64,000 nucleotides of DNA from Crateriforma spongiae. GTDB lineage: Bacteria; Planctomycetota; Planctomycetia; Pirellulales; Pirellulaceae. A program made the translations under genes and the position numbers. Positions 28,724 to 38,475 of the stretch are shown piece after piece. The notes under the pieces were generated by a model. It ran no database searches, had not been told where the DNA came from, and saw only the letters and a list, made by a program, of their open reading frames with translations. Within the stretch, counting starts at the first letter, position 1, and each line of letters begins with the position of its first letter. The stretch covers positions 186,001 to 250,000 of the forward strand of contig NZ_JAAXMS010000008.1 of NCBI RefSeq assembly GCF_012290005.1. Reading direction: 5' to 3'.

Positions 28724-29959
28724 ATGAAACGCCGCTTCCCACCCACGATTCGAACCGCTGCGGTGCCATCGTTGTCCATGACGGTTGGGACAAATCGACC
28801 CGGCGGCAATCCGTGGGGTAGCCATCATGGTTGGGGATCACGGCCACTGCGTCGACCCTATGACGTCTATCACCGCGGCGAATCGGCCGCCGCCATGGGC
28901 GTGGGGCACACCGTCGCCGCAGCGGACGACGCCGAAGATGAAGACCCGCAGCAGCGTCGGATGCGATGTGAAGCCGTTTTGTTGCTGGCCAAGAGCCCGC
29001 TTTCGACAAGAAAACTGGCCCAGCTGGCCCAATTGGCCGATGGAACCGAGGCCAGGACACGAATTCGTGAATTGAACGAGATTTACAGCACACATCACCG
29101 TGCGATGCGGATCGAAAAACTGGCCGGCGGTTACCGGATGGTGACCCGTGCGGCCTTGGCACCTTGGTTGCGACGGCTTAGCCACGTGCCGGGGCCGATC
29201 CGGTTATCATCCCCGATGATGGAAACCTTGGCGGTCGTCGCGTATCGCCAACCGGTTTCGCGTGCCGACGCCGAAGCAGTGCGAGGCGTCGCGTGTGGCG
29301 AAATCCTACGACAACTGATGGAACGCGATTTGATACGGATCGCCGGACGTAGCGAACAGCTCGGCCGCCCCTATCTTTACGGAACCACCAAACGTTTTTT
29401 ACAACTCTTTGGCCTGACAGGCGCCGACGACTTGCCGAAAATTCAATGGCAGGCCGTTCGCGACGATCCGCCCTCGGATCCCAACGATCCAACACCGAAC
29501 GAATCCCCTTCGCGCGAATCAAACTTCGACGAATCATCGACATCAACGAAGGAGTCAGTCGTGAGTACCGCCATGGCATCCCCAATCGAATTCACCACCA
29601 GCCAGCCGGATCAAGCTGCGGCCGATTCCGATTCGTTCGCACAGGATCAAGCGGCCGACGTCACCGCTTCGCCCGTCGCTGTCATCGAGGATGAAGAAGA
29701 CGAGTTGTACGAAGGTGGTTTCGACGACGACGACGATGAAGAAATCGATGACGATGAATTCAGCGACGATTGGGCCGACGAAGAAGACGACGACGATGAT
29801 GAAGATTCGTCCGATGACGACGACGAAGAAGATGATCTAGACGACGACTGGGAAGAAGTCGGCGACGATGACGATGAAGACTGGGACGAAGAAGACGAGT
29901 CGGACGACTGGGATGACGACGATGAGTCCGCTGACGATGATGAGGACTGGTCAGAGTAA
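28724..29959 (+). CDS. scpB: ScpB-like segregation/condensation protein with long acidic C-terminal tail
   Basis: Up to 411 residues; ATGs at 28778 and 28895 are alternative starts, and the first ~75 residues look poorly conserved. The winged-helix pair typical of ScpB runs from about residue 80 ('RCEAVLLLAKSPLSTRKLAQL') through 'ETLAVVAYRQPVSRADAEAVRG' and 'LIRIAGRSEQLGRPYLYGTT'. ScpB is the kleisin-associated subunit of SMC-ScpAB condensin. Residues ~245-315 are Ser/Asp-rich linker, and the last ~95 are almost all Asp and Glu with Trp at intervals. Bacterial ScpB is usually ~180-220 residues without such a tail. An internal GTG with a good ribosome-binding site lies at 29561. Confidence 0.85.
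   Translation: MKRRFPPTIRTAAVPSLSMTVGTNRPGGNPWGSHHGWGSRPLRRPYDVYHRGESAAAMGVGHTVAAADDAEDEDPQQRRMRCEAVLLLAKSPLSTRKLAQLAQLADGTEARTRIRELNEIYSTHHRAMRIEKLAGGYRMVTRAALAPWLRRLSHVPGPIRLSSPMMETLAVVAYRQPVSRADAEAVRGVACGEILRQLMERDLIRIAGRSEQLGRPYLYGTTKRFLQLFGLTGADDLPKIQWQAVRDDPPSDPNDPTPNESPSRESNFDESSTSTKESVVSTAMASPIEFTTSQPDQAAADSDSFAQDQAADVTASPVAVIEDEEDELYEGGFDDDDDEEIDDDEFSDDWADEEDDDDDEDSSDDDDEEDDLDDDWEEVGDDDDEDWDEEDESDDWDDDDESADDDEDWSE
29548..29563 (+). promoter_or_regulatory. Internal in-frame ribosome-binding site and GTG within scpB
   Basis: GAAGGAG at 29548-29554 is followed after 6 bases by an in-frame GTG at 29561. Translation from here would yield a separate ~132-residue protein made of the linker and acidic tail alone. 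The spacing and sequence are better than most gene starts in this window. Chance occurrence is possible, because the codons simply read as Lys-Glu-Ser-Val-Val. Confidence 0.35.
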
Positions 29960-29991
29960 GCTTCGTCGCTTCGTGATGAACGATCGCGACA

Positions 29992-30024
29992 CGCAGCCGA
30001 ATCAACCACGCGCAGCCGAATCAA
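29992..30024. repeat. Short direct repeat at the scpB-hemA junction
   Basis: CGCAGCCGAATCAA occurs at 29992-30005 and again at 30011-30024, spanning the convergent gap and the hemA stop codon. Likely a local slippage duplication. Confidence 0.6.
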
Positions 30025-31406
30025 TCGTCGCCCAGATTGAACAAGTGCCGCAGCGCTTCTAACAACCCGCGGCTGTGGCCTTCGGCGGCATCGTCTCGAA
30101 GCGATGCCAGGGGCGGGTGCAACAGTTTGTTGACCACACGATCAAAGGACTTGTCGATCTCCTTGATCGCGGCTTCTTCGATTCCCATTTCGCGAAGCTT
30201 GTTGTTCAGACGGACCAATTCGTCGTCTTTGATCTCCAACGCTTGGTTCCGCAAACGCCGGATCACCGGACCGGTGGCACGATGATTCAAATCGTGAAAG
30301 AAACGTTCGGTTTCTTCCGCGATGATCTTCTTCGCTTTGGGCCATTCCTTTTCGCGTTCACGTCGGTTTCGCGTGCAGGCCGCTTCCAAGTCATCGATCT
30401 GATACAGATACACTCCGGAATAATCGTCGATCCCCGGATCGAAATCGCGGGGTACCGCTAGGTCCAAAATCAATAAGACTTTGCCTCGGCGCCGCGGATG
30501 GATCTGGGCAAAGGTCGCCGCACTGACGATCGGTTCAGCGGCCGATGTGGTGCCGATCAACAAATCGGCGCCGACCAAACGCTGATTCAACTGTTCCCAG
30601 TCATCACTTTCGCATTGAAATTGATCTGCCAATTCGATCGCACGTGGACGGTTGCGGTTCAGCACGCAAATGTCGCGGGCACCGGCGTCTTTCAGGTAGC
30701 GCAATGTTTCCCCCGCCATCTCGCCGGCGCCGCACAGCACCACACGCTTGTCGGCCAAGGAATCAAAGACCTCGGGAACGACTTCGCCCACCGCGACACT
30801 GGGCACACTGACACGTCGTCGGTGAATCGTGGTTTCTTGCTGGACACGTTTGGCCGCGCGATTGGCGGCTTGAAAGACGGCATGTGTCAGCGGTCCGGTT
30901 GAACCGAACATGTTGGCTTGTTGATAGGCCTGTTTCACCTGGGACAAAATTTGCGCTTCGCCCAGCACCATGCTGTCCAGGCTGGCCGCCACCGTGAACA
31001 GGTGCTCGACCGCTTCGGGACCACTGCGATGAATCATCTGATGCAACACATCGTCGGCATTCAAACGCTGTTGGTTGGCGACGAAATCGGCGAAGGCTCG
31101 TCGGTCCAACGTCGACGGGTCGGGGGACGCGGCATACAGCTCCACACGATTACAGGTGCTTAACAGAACCAATTCGCCCTTGGGGAATCGGTTCCGAAAC
31201 GCACCCAGAAACGCATCGATTTGATCGGCGGGAACGCTGACCTTTTCACGAAATTCCACCGATGCATCGTGGTGGCTGCAGCCGATCATTTGCAGTGCCC
31301 CGGCCGAACCATTGGCCGGCTGTGCGACTGGATTGTCGGGTGTCGGATTGTCCGTTGTCGAATCTTCCGATGTCGCAGCGGATTTTGGCGTGTCGGATTT
31401 TGTCAC
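30021..31406 (-). CDS. hemA: Glutamyl-tRNA reductase
   Basis: First committed step of C5 heme synthesis: Glu-tRNA(Glu) to glutamate-1-semialdehyde with NADPH. 461 residues from a GTG at 31406, including a non-conserved ~35-residue Thr/Pro-rich leader. Motifs: 'GCSHHDASVEFRE', the catalytic cysteine in 'LLSTCNRVELYA', 'DSMVLGEAQILSQVKQAY', the NADPH-binding 'VVLCGAGEMAGETL' and a C-terminal dimerisation helix. The GTGA overlap with the upstream CcsA/HemX-like gene couples the two, as hemX-hemA are coupled in Bacillus. Confidence 0.94.
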   Translation of the reverse strand: MTKSDTPKSAATSEDSTTDNPTPDNPVAQPANGSAGALQMIGCSHHDASVEFREKVSVPADQIDAFLGAFRNRFPKGELVLLSTCNRVELYAASPDPSTLDRRAFADFVANQQRLNADDVLHQMIHRSGPEAVEHLFTVAASLDSMVLGEAQILSQVKQAYQQANMFGSTGPLTHAVFQAANRAAKRVQQETTIHRRRVSVPSVAVGEVVPEVFDSLADKRVVLCGAGEMAGETLRYLKDAGARDICVLNRNRPRAIELADQFQCESDDWEQLNQRLVGADLLIGTTSAAEPIVSAATFAQIHPRRRGKVLLILDLAVPRDFDPGIDDYSGVYLYQIDDLEAACTRNRREREKEWPKAKKIIAEETERFFHDLNHRATGPVIRRLRNQALEIKDDELVRLNNKLREMGIEEAAIKEIDKSFDRVVNKLLHPPLASLRDDAAEGHSRGLLEALRHLFNLGDD

Positions 31407-32338
31407 CGCAGGAAGACCTCCGGCTGATCCAAGAATTTGCCCACGACGATCGAATCGATTGGTGTCGTCGTGTGGATTCCCACAGCGGGCGGCCCGGGTT
31501 CGACCGCTGGTTCACCGTGGGGTGATCCCAACACGCCGAACATCGCCAAAACCAAAAAGCCGAAACTGGCCAACGTCAGATAGGCCACCTTATGGCCGCG
31601 TCGTGCCGGGGCATACAACATCTCCACGATGCTGGCGATCAACAGCCACAGAAACAACGCACCGCTGAACAGAACGCCGCCGTCGGTCCAGCCGACTTGG
31701 CCCCATCGATTCAAGTTCATCACAACGCCGGCAAGCACGCCCACGCCGACGGACAGCAAACTGGTCAGCAAACAACCGCGACTCAGACGCTGAAGTGTTT
31801 CTAAATCGGGCAAGCGAATCGTCGAACCGGCACGTTTCTGTTTCAAACGTCGCGACTGGAACAGGTACATCAAACCGCTTAAAAACCCAACGGTCACCGC
31901 CGCCGATCCGGCAGCCATCCCAATCGCATGGACCGTCCGCCAGATTTCAAACGCTTCGCTGCGGGTGAACGGAGGCTGGTTTCGCAGCATCGCCGCCAAC
32001 CCGATCAACAACAAGATCGCCGGCAAGAAGAAGAAGCTGATCACCGTATCGGGACGACGCAGATACATCACCAAAAAGCAGACCGCCAATCCGAACGACG
32101 TCAGCAAAGACCAGTCCATCCAGGTTGCCAAGCGTGACAATTCATCGCCGCCGTCCGATCCGGTCGCCCGCAACGTCAGATACGCCAACTGCGTCAACAG
32201 CCCGATGATGGTTAGCGCCAGAACGGCGATACCGCGACCGGGATACCGCCCGATCAATCGCGACAATTCCAGCAGCAAAGCCAGCAGATAACAGCTGGCA
32301 AAGCAGATCACGGAAATCTCGCTGAGAAAATCCAACAT
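31403..32338 (-). CDS. CcsA/HemX-type multi-pass membrane protein (cytochrome c assembly family)
   Basis: 311 residues with about eight hydrophobic helices. The segment 'RTVHAIGMAAGSAAVTVGFLSGLMYLFQSRRLKQ' and 'LLSVGVGVLAGVVMNLNRWG' follows the CcsA/CcmC/HemX pattern with potential heme-ligand histidines, although the tryptophan-rich WWD motif is weak. It either influences GluTR level (HemX-like) or handles heme for cytochrome c maturation. The position immediately upstream of hemA with a 4-bp overlap supports HemX-like use. Confidence 0.78.
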   Translation of the reverse strand: MLDFLSEISVICFASCYLLALLLELSRLIGRYPGRGIAVLALTIIGLLTQLAYLTLRATGSDGGDELSRLATWMDWSLLTSFGLAVCFLVMYLRRPDTVISFFFLPAILLLIGLAAMLRNQPPFTRSEAFEIWRTVHAIGMAAGSAAVTVGFLSGLMYLFQSRRLKQKRAGSTIRLPDLETLQRLSRGCLLTSLLSVGVGVLAGVVMNLNRWGQVGWTDGGVLFSGALFLWLLIASIVEMLYAPARRGHKVAYLTLASFGFLVLAMFGVLGSPHGEPAVEPGPPAVGIHTTTPIDSIVVGKFLDQPEVFLR

Positions 32339-32540
32339 GGAAACTGAACAGCAACTTGGGGGTGCCGGGGGGTGTTACCGCCAAGTCTAATCGATCGACT
32401 TCGATTCGCCTGCCTCACTAGGGTGGCCCGTCCCGATTCGATGCGCCCCGAAAGGATCCTTGCCCGATACACTCGGTCGGCCGCCAAACGTACGCGGCAG
32501 ACGAATCACAAAACAATGCGCCGGCGTTGATCGGTCGTGA

Positions 32541-35225
32541 TCACCACGGGTTCTGGTTCCAACGCCGAATCTGAATCTGGTCGGGCCCCTGGGAAAACAA
32601 ACGGACGCGGACGGCGCCGTCGCGACGCGTGATCGCCACATCCGAACCGGTCAATTGCATCGCGATTTCTACGTCCGGATGCAGTGCGCGTCGGCCACCA
32701 CTGACGACGACCTTCGAAGGTCTGGCCCAGCGAAGCACCATGTCTGAATCGGCTGCCAGGCTGCCGTGGTGGGGTGCCATCATCACGCCGCCGGGCGACG
32801 GACGTGGGCCGTTGACCAGAGTCATCGTACCAGGCGGTTCCAAATCACCGGGCAAAATCATCCACGTCGATCCGGCATTGATCTGCAACACCAAACTGTT
32901 CGCGTTGTCCGACCCGGCCAGACGAGTTTTCGGCGGATGCAACGTGACCAGATCCGCACGATCGCGTTGGTGATGATCACCCACCGACCACGTCTTCACC
33001 GGAACACGGTGCCGCCGGATGGCGTTTCGGATCGGAATCAGCGCGGGTTCGTCCGGTTCATCCATCATGCCGGGCGGCGTGATGATTTGATCCACGTCAA
33101 ACCGATTCAACAGCGACGGTAACGCGTTGAAGTGATCCGAGTCGGCGTGCGACAACACGATGCCCGACAGGTGCGTGGTGCCCAGTGACCACAACACGCC
33201 GTCAATGTCATGGCTTTCGCCAAGGTCGTTGCCCAAGTGCCCACAGTCATACAACCAGACATCATCCTGGTCGAAACGCATCACCACCGCCGTTCCATGG
33301 CCGACGTCGACGAAGATCGATTCCGTCGTGGCGTTGTTCATGGGAACCGGCGTCGTGGACAACCACCAAGCCATCACAACCCATAACCCCCATGCCGATA
33401 TTGCCACCATGAGACTCCGCCGCCGTGGATTTTCGAGTGCCGGCGGAATCGGATTGGTCGATCGACCGATGCCACGTGACAGTAAGGCCACGATCAAGAC
33501 GACGTAGAACCCAACGACGCACCAGGTCGGCGGCGAAGGCAACCAAAAATGGCCACCGGGTATTTCCGCCGCCCGCTGGACGATCCAGCGCATGACCAAA
33601 ATGGTTTGGTGACAAATCCAACCGCTGGGAAGACCCAGAGGCATCCACAACTGGTCCAGCGCGATCGTCACCAGACCCGATGCAAGGGCGATGAACATCC
33701 ACGGACCCAACAACACATTGGCCAAGACACTGATGGGTGAAATGACATGAAACTGGTGCCACACCAATGGTGCGCTGACCAAGGTCACCGCGGCACTGTA
33801 GGAAAACGCGTTGCGGACACCTGTCCAGATTCGTCTGGCGTGATAGGCGATCGGCGGGCTGGATTTTTCGATCAATCGATCCAGCTGTTCTTCTCGCGAT
33901 AGTTCTTGGCGGACCGCTTCGCTTTGCAACGGATCGGTGGACCCGCAAATGATCAACGTGGAAACCGCAATGAACGACAGTTGAACGCCGATGCTTTCGA
34001 TCAACGTGGGATTCCACAACAACAACAACAAGGCGGCCAACCCCAACGAGTTGATCGATACGGCGGGTCGCCGGACCCACAGTGACAGTGCGTAAACCGC
34101 CACCAAGATCGATGCCCGAACCACCGGCGGCCGACCACCGGTCACCGCGGTATAGACCAAACACGTCAACAGAATCAGCACGACGCGACCATGGACGCGG
34201 ACGCCGACAAATGTCGCCAACCATCCGGCCATCACCACGACGATCGCCAGGTGCAAACCGCTGACCGACAACAAATGCACGGTACCGGTCACCAACAACT
34301 GATCACGGGTCAGCGGATTCACATTGTCGCGTTGTCCCAAGATCAGCGCCATCGCCAGCGGACCGCTGCTGACATCGGTGTGACGCAAAATGGATTGACG
34401 GCCCAATCGCGATAGTTCGCCCGCAAAGCGTCCGATCCAATTCCCCGACGCCGCCCACCAGGCCGGTTGGTCATCGGCCGCGGATGTGATGACACCGGCC
34501 GCGTCATCCACGTGGATTCGACCATGCAGTCGTCGTTGCCGATAAACGCGTTGCAAGTCAGGCTGTCCTGGATTGCTAGCCGGCTGAAAACGGCTCAACT
34601 CACCCAGCAGTGTGACCGCATCGCCACACCGCAAATCGGACAACGGCTGGTCGACGGTGACCATCGCACGGCCCCCGGTGCTTCGAAATGCTTTGCCGAT
34701 GCGAATGGCCGACACGGTCACTTCGAATCGCGTTTGCATCGTCGGTTGATTGCGAAGCCGTCGTTGGTCGGCCAGCGGGTGACGACGAAACGTCGGTGGT
34801 CGGTCCACGACGGCTTGAACAATGGCGGGCCGCGAAAATTCACCGATGTGTTGTCGTAATTCCGCCGCGTCGTAACGCGTCGTTTCCAGGTGGTGTCGCA
34901 TCGCGAAACATGGGACCACCACCAGCATCGCGGCAAACGTCCGCCCCCGCACCGGACCCCAAAGCGTCCAGACCGCCGATCCGATCACCCACAGGCTCAT
35001 CACGCCCCAACGGGTGCCGACGAACCGATCCAGCAGAATTCCCACGCATGCCAGTACCGCCAATATCACCATTGGTTGACGGTGCAGCCAGCGTGAACCC
35101 CGTTGCGTCACAGATCGCCCGATCGTCCACACCATCCGCGAAGCCGTCGTCCGCACCGACCCGTCAACGCCGGAATCCTTGACGAGATCATTTGAACTGT
35201 GATGTGTTTGGCGACGTCTATCCAT
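32541..35225 (-). CDS. comEC: ComEC/Rec2 DNA-internalisation channel
   Basis: About 894 residues from MDRRRQTHHS; an ATG at 35249 adds eight. The layout is standard: N-terminal hydrophobic segments, a DUF4131-like extracytoplasmic region ('RFEVTVSAIRIG', 'DAVTLLGELSRFQPASNPGQPD'), and the competence domain with 'LILGQRDNVNPLTRDQLLVTG' and 'HLLSVSGLHLAIVV'. A C-terminal metallo-beta-lactamase-like domain follows ('SIFVDVGHGTAVVMRFD', metal-site 'LSHADSDHF'). It would carry single-stranded DNA across the inner membrane during transformation. It starts divergently from the prolyl oligopeptidase gene. Confidence 0.92.
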   Translation of the reverse strand: MDRRRQTHHSSNDLVKDSGVDGSVRTTASRMVWTIGRSVTQRGSRWLHRQPMVILAVLACVGILLDRFVGTRWGVMSLWVIGSAVWTLWGPVRGRTFAAMLVVVPCFAMRHHLETTRYDAAELRQHIGEFSRPAIVQAVVDRPPTFRRHPLADQRRLRNQPTMQTRFEVTVSAIRIGKAFRSTGGRAMVTVDQPLSDLRCGDAVTLLGELSRFQPASNPGQPDLQRVYRQRRLHGRIHVDDAAGVITSAADDQPAWWAASGNWIGRFAGELSRLGRQSILRHTDVSSGPLAMALILGQRDNVNPLTRDQLLVTGTVHLLSVSGLHLAIVVVMAGWLATFVGVRVHGRVVLILLTCLVYTAVTGGRPPVVRASILVAVYALSLWVRRPAVSINSLGLAALLLLLWNPTLIESIGVQLSFIAVSTLIICGSTDPLQSEAVRQELSREEQLDRLIEKSSPPIAYHARRIWTGVRNAFSYSAAVTLVSAPLVWHQFHVISPISVLANVLLGPWMFIALASGLVTIALDQLWMPLGLPSGWICHQTILVMRWIVQRAAEIPGGHFWLPSPPTWCVVGFYVVLIVALLSRGIGRSTNPIPPALENPRRRSLMVAISAWGLWVVMAWWLSTTPVPMNNATTESIFVDVGHGTAVVMRFDQDDVWLYDCGHLGNDLGESHDIDGVLWSLGTTHLSGIVLSHADSDHFNALPSLLNRFDVDQIITPPGMMDEPDEPALIPIRNAIRRHRVPVKTWSVGDHHQRDRADLVTLHPPKTRLAGSDNANSLVLQINAGSTWMILPGDLEPPGTMTLVNGPRPSPGGVMMAPHHGSLAADSDMVLRWARPSKVVVSGGRRALHPDVEIAMQLTGSDVAITRRDGAVRVRLFSQGPDQIQIRRWNQNPW

Positions 35226-35316
35226 TCCCACCCCGATCGGCCAAAACATAGTCTATCGTGGTGGAACATCGGCCGCTTTGCCCCATGCACCATTCTCCTT
35301 CAAGCACAGTCGCATC

Positions 35317-37539
35317 ATGAAATTCACTTTCCTGCGGATCGTCGGCGTGGCCTTGATCCCGTCGGCCATTTTGAACGCGCAGCCTGCTTCGAAACATCTT
35401 CCACAATCGTCTGCTTCTGCACAAAGCAACATGACCTTGGAATACCCGGAAACCAAAACGGTCGACGTCGTCGATAATTATCACGGTCGCCAAGTGGCCG
35501 ATCCTTACCGATGGCTCGAAGATGTCGAAAGTGATGAAACCGCCGCATGGGTGCAGGCTCAAAACCAATTAACCCAAAGTTACCTTTCCGAATTGCCGTC
35601 CCGGTCCAAGTTTCGTGATTCGTTGGAACGTCTGTGGAATTACGAGCGTTTCGGATTGCCCCATCCGGTTGCCAACAACAGCGAATCTGATGCGGCAAAA
35701 CCGCAACAGTATTTCTTTAGTCACAACGACGGTCTCCAGGATCAAAGCATTCTGTACGTTGCCCAGGGACCGGATTCGCCGCGTCGTGTGTTGATCGATC
35801 CCAACCAACTTTCTGACGATGGGACCGTGGCGCTATCGTCTTGGGTTCCCAGCAAAGACGGCCGGTTGGTCGCCTATACGCTGGCCGACGGCGGCAGTGA
35901 TTGGCGAACCGTCAAGGTTCGAACGGTGGCCACCGGCGAAGACACCGACGACCTTGTTCGGTGGGTCAAGTTCAGCGGCATTGCATGGTTGTCCGATGCC
36001 AGCGGGTTCTTTTATGCCCGCTACGACGAACCGGGCGATGGCGAAGAACTGACGGGCACCAACGAGAACCAAAAACTGTTCTTTCATCGGCTGGGCACCG
36101 ACCAAGCGGACGACCTGCTGGTCTATGCACGCCCGGATCATCCGCAATGGGGCTTTTCACCCGAAGTCACCGACGACGGACGTTTTCTAGTCGTGCAAAA
36201 CTGGAAAGGGACTGAACCGAAAACTCAAATCTTCATTCGTCGGTTGAACGGGGATGACCCGCTTCGTGGTGAAGGCGACGAATTGGAATTACTGATTGGT
36301 GGTTTCGAAGCGGATTTTGAATTCGTCGCATCGGTCGACGATACGCTTTACTTCTTGACCGACGATCAGGCACCGCGACGACGTTTGATCGCCGTTGACG
36401 CCAACGACCCGCAACGGGAACAGTGGCGTGAAGTCATCGCCCAACATCCGCGTGACGTTCTTCAAGGCGTCCAACTGTTCGGCGAAACGTTCTATGCGGA
36501 CTATCTGCAGGACGCTCGATCGCGAGTGGCGCGTTACACCATCGACGGCACGGCCATGGACGACCTGGAATTGCCCGGCGTGGGCAGCGTTGTCGGGCTG
36601 TCGGGGCAACAGGATGCGACCGAAACGTTTTTCAGCTTCACCAATTACGTGACGCCCAGTTCGATCTATCGGTTGGATTTGACCACCGGGCAAACCGAAC
36701 TTTGGCGATCGCCCGATGTCGATTTCGCGGTGCAGGATTACTTGACCGAACAAGTCTTTGTGACCAGTCGCGATGGCACCCAAGTGCCGATGATCATCAC
36801 ACGGCATCGCAACAGTCAGCTTGATGGTGAAAACCAAACATTGTTGTACGGTTACGGCGGCTTCAACATTTCACTGACGCCATCGTATTCACCGGCCATC
36901 GCCGCGTGGCTGGATGCGGGCGGCATTTACGCCGTGGCCAACTTGCGTGGTGGTGGAGAATATGGACGCCAATGGCACGAAGACGGCATGCGACTGAAGA
37001 AGCAGAACGTGTTCGATGATTTCATCGCGTCAGCCGAATACTTGATCGATCAGGGTTACACCCGTTCGTCGAAGCTGGGGATCCGAGGCGGCAGCAACGG
37101 CGGATTGTTGGTCGGTGCGGTCATGACGCAACGTCCCGATCTGTTCGCGGCTTGTTTGCCGGCGGTCGGCGTGATGGACATGCTGCGATACCACAAATTC
37201 ACCATCGGATGGGCGTGGGCGACCGAATACGGTAGCAGTGATGAAGAAGACCAGATCGACAACCTGTTGTCGTATTCTCCGCTGCACAACCTGAAACCCG
37301 GCGTTTGTTATCCGGCGACACTAATCACGACGGCCGATCGTGATGATCGCGTTGTTCCGGGGCACAGTTTCAAGTTCGCCGCGGCACTTCAAGCGGCCCA
37401 GGGTTGCGAACATCCGACACTGATCCGTATCGAAACCCGTGCCGGTCACGGTGCGGGGACGCCGGTCAGCAAGCGAATCGAAGAATACGCCGACTTGTGG
37501 TCGTTCTTGGACGCCGCGACCGGTGGAAACGAACGCTAG
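35317..37539 (+). CDS. Secreted prolyl oligopeptidase (S9A family)
   Basis: Cuts after proline in oligopeptides, here exported. 740 residues from the ATG preceding a signal peptide ('KFTFLRIVGVALIPSAILNA'); the frame opens at 35278. The mature protein starts with 'YPETKTVDVVDNYHGR', then 'VADPYRWLEDVESDETAAWV', the usual start of the family, followed by a beta-propeller (~80-430). The peptidase domain has the nucleophile in 'RGGSNGGLLVGA' (Ser593), the acid in 'ADRDDRVVPGH' (Asp676 or 677) and His711 in 'RAGHGAG'. Full length and intact. Confidence 0.95.
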   Translation: MKFTFLRIVGVALIPSAILNAQPASKHLPQSSASAQSNMTLEYPETKTVDVVDNYHGRQVADPYRWLEDVESDETAAWVQAQNQLTQSYLSELPSRSKFRDSLERLWNYERFGLPHPVANNSESDAAKPQQYFFSHNDGLQDQSILYVAQGPDSPRRVLIDPNQLSDDGTVALSSWVPSKDGRLVAYTLADGGSDWRTVKVRTVATGEDTDDLVRWVKFSGIAWLSDASGFFYARYDEPGDGEELTGTNENQKLFFHRLGTDQADDLLVYARPDHPQWGFSPEVTDDGRFLVVQNWKGTEPKTQIFIRRLNGDDPLRGEGDELELLIGGFEADFEFVASVDDTLYFLTDDQAPRRRLIAVDANDPQREQWREVIAQHPRDVLQGVQLFGETFYADYLQDARSRVARYTIDGTAMDDLELPGVGSVVGLSGQQDATETFFSFTNYVTPSSIYRLDLTTGQTELWRSPDVDFAVQDYLTEQVFVTSRDGTQVPMIITRHRNSQLDGENQTLLYGYGGFNISLTPSYSPAIAAWLDAGGIYAVANLRGGGEYGRQWHEDGMRLKKQNVFDDFIASAEYLIDQGYTRSSKLGIRGGSNGGLLVGAVMTQRPDLFAACLPAVGVMDMLRYHKFTIGWAWATEYGSSDEEDQIDNLLSYSPLHNLKPGVCYPATLITTADRDDRVVPGHSFKFAAALQAAQGCEHPTLIRIETRAGHGAGTPVSKRIEEYADLWSFLDAATGGNER

Positions 37540-37650
37540 CGGCCGGAAACAGCGACGACCGTCGCGCCGGAGAACGCGCGACCCCGCGAATCCGCTGATG
37601 CACTACAACATCCGCGAAAAAGTCTTCTGTCGGCAGCGACGCCGACGTCT

Positions 37651-38475
37651 TTGGGAATCACACCGACAATGCTGCTGCAACAACCTGCCGAATCCCCCTA
37701 CGACTTGCGATTCCAGCTGTTCGGATTTCCGATCCGCGTGGCGTGGACGTTTTGGATCGGAGCGGTCGTGTTTGGTTACGGTTTGGCCGACATGGTCGAC
37801 CAGTTGTTCCAAGATTCCAGCCCGGGGCGGTTTCCGCTGTTGTTGTTGTGGGCGGCGTGTTTGTTGGTTTCGATCATCATCCATGAACTGGGCCATGCGT
37901 TGGCGTTTCGGACGCTGGGCATTGAATCATCGATCGTTTTGTATCACTTCGGTGGTTTAGCGATTCCACGTAGCGGCCGAACCACCGGTGGCGGTTTCGA
38001 ATTCGCTCCGGTGACTCGACTTTCGCCGTCCCAGGACCTGTTCATCGCCGCATCAGGACCCTTGCTGCAGATCGCGTCGGCGATGGTTTTGGCGGTCGGT
38101 TTAAAGGCGGCCGGCTATGGCGTTGCGGCCTTCGGAATCATTCCCGGTTTCAACCGAATCGAATGGCTTCAAGAGGGCCAACCGCTGGCCACGGTGGGGA
38201 TGTTTGCGATCGCGTTGTTCTACATTTTGCCCAGTGTTTTGTGGGCCCTTTTCAACCTTTTGCCCGTCTATCCGTTGGACGGTGGACGCGTCGCGCGTGC
38301 GATCATTCAGTTGGCCGGCGGCCAGATCGAACAGTCGCTGTGGTTAAGTCTGGTGGTGGCCGTTTTGATGGCAGTTTGGGGTCTGCAAAGCGGCGAGATT
38401 TTCATCACGCTGTTGTTCGCTTCGCTGGCCATGGGCAACTACCAGATGCTGCAGCAGTACGGCGGTCGTTTTTAA
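37651..38475 (+). CDS. Site-2-protease-like membrane metalloprotease (M50 family)
   Basis: Intramembrane zinc protease; 274 residues, with an ATG at 37669 as alternative start. The zinc site HELGH begins at residue 78 inside the hydrophobic 'LLVSIIIHELGHALAF', and the second ligand motif 'NLLPVYPLDGGRV' has the Asp near 209. Several other hydrophobic helices are present and there is no PDZ or CBS domain, so it is the minimal bacterial S2P-like form. Substrates could be membrane-bound anti-sigma factors or remnant signal peptides; none is encoded next to it. Confidence 0.92.
   Translation: MGITPTMLLQQPAESPYDLRFQLFGFPIRVAWTFWIGAVVFGYGLADMVDQLFQDSSPGRFPLLLLWAACLLVSIIIHELGHALAFRTLGIESSIVLYHFGGLAIPRSGRTTGGGFEFAPVTRLSPSQDLFIAASGPLLQIASAMVLAVGLKAAGYGVAAFGIIPGFNRIEWLQEGQPLATVGMFAIALFYILPSVLWALFNLLPVYPLDGGRVARAIIQLAGGQIEQSLWLSLVVAVLMAVWGLQSGEIFITLLFASLAMGNYQMLQQYGGRF

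Noticed and set aside
29647-30024. Serine-rich minus-strand ORF opposite the scpB tail
   Set aside because: It is the mirror of the Asp/Glu codons of scpB and carries no start or motif signal.
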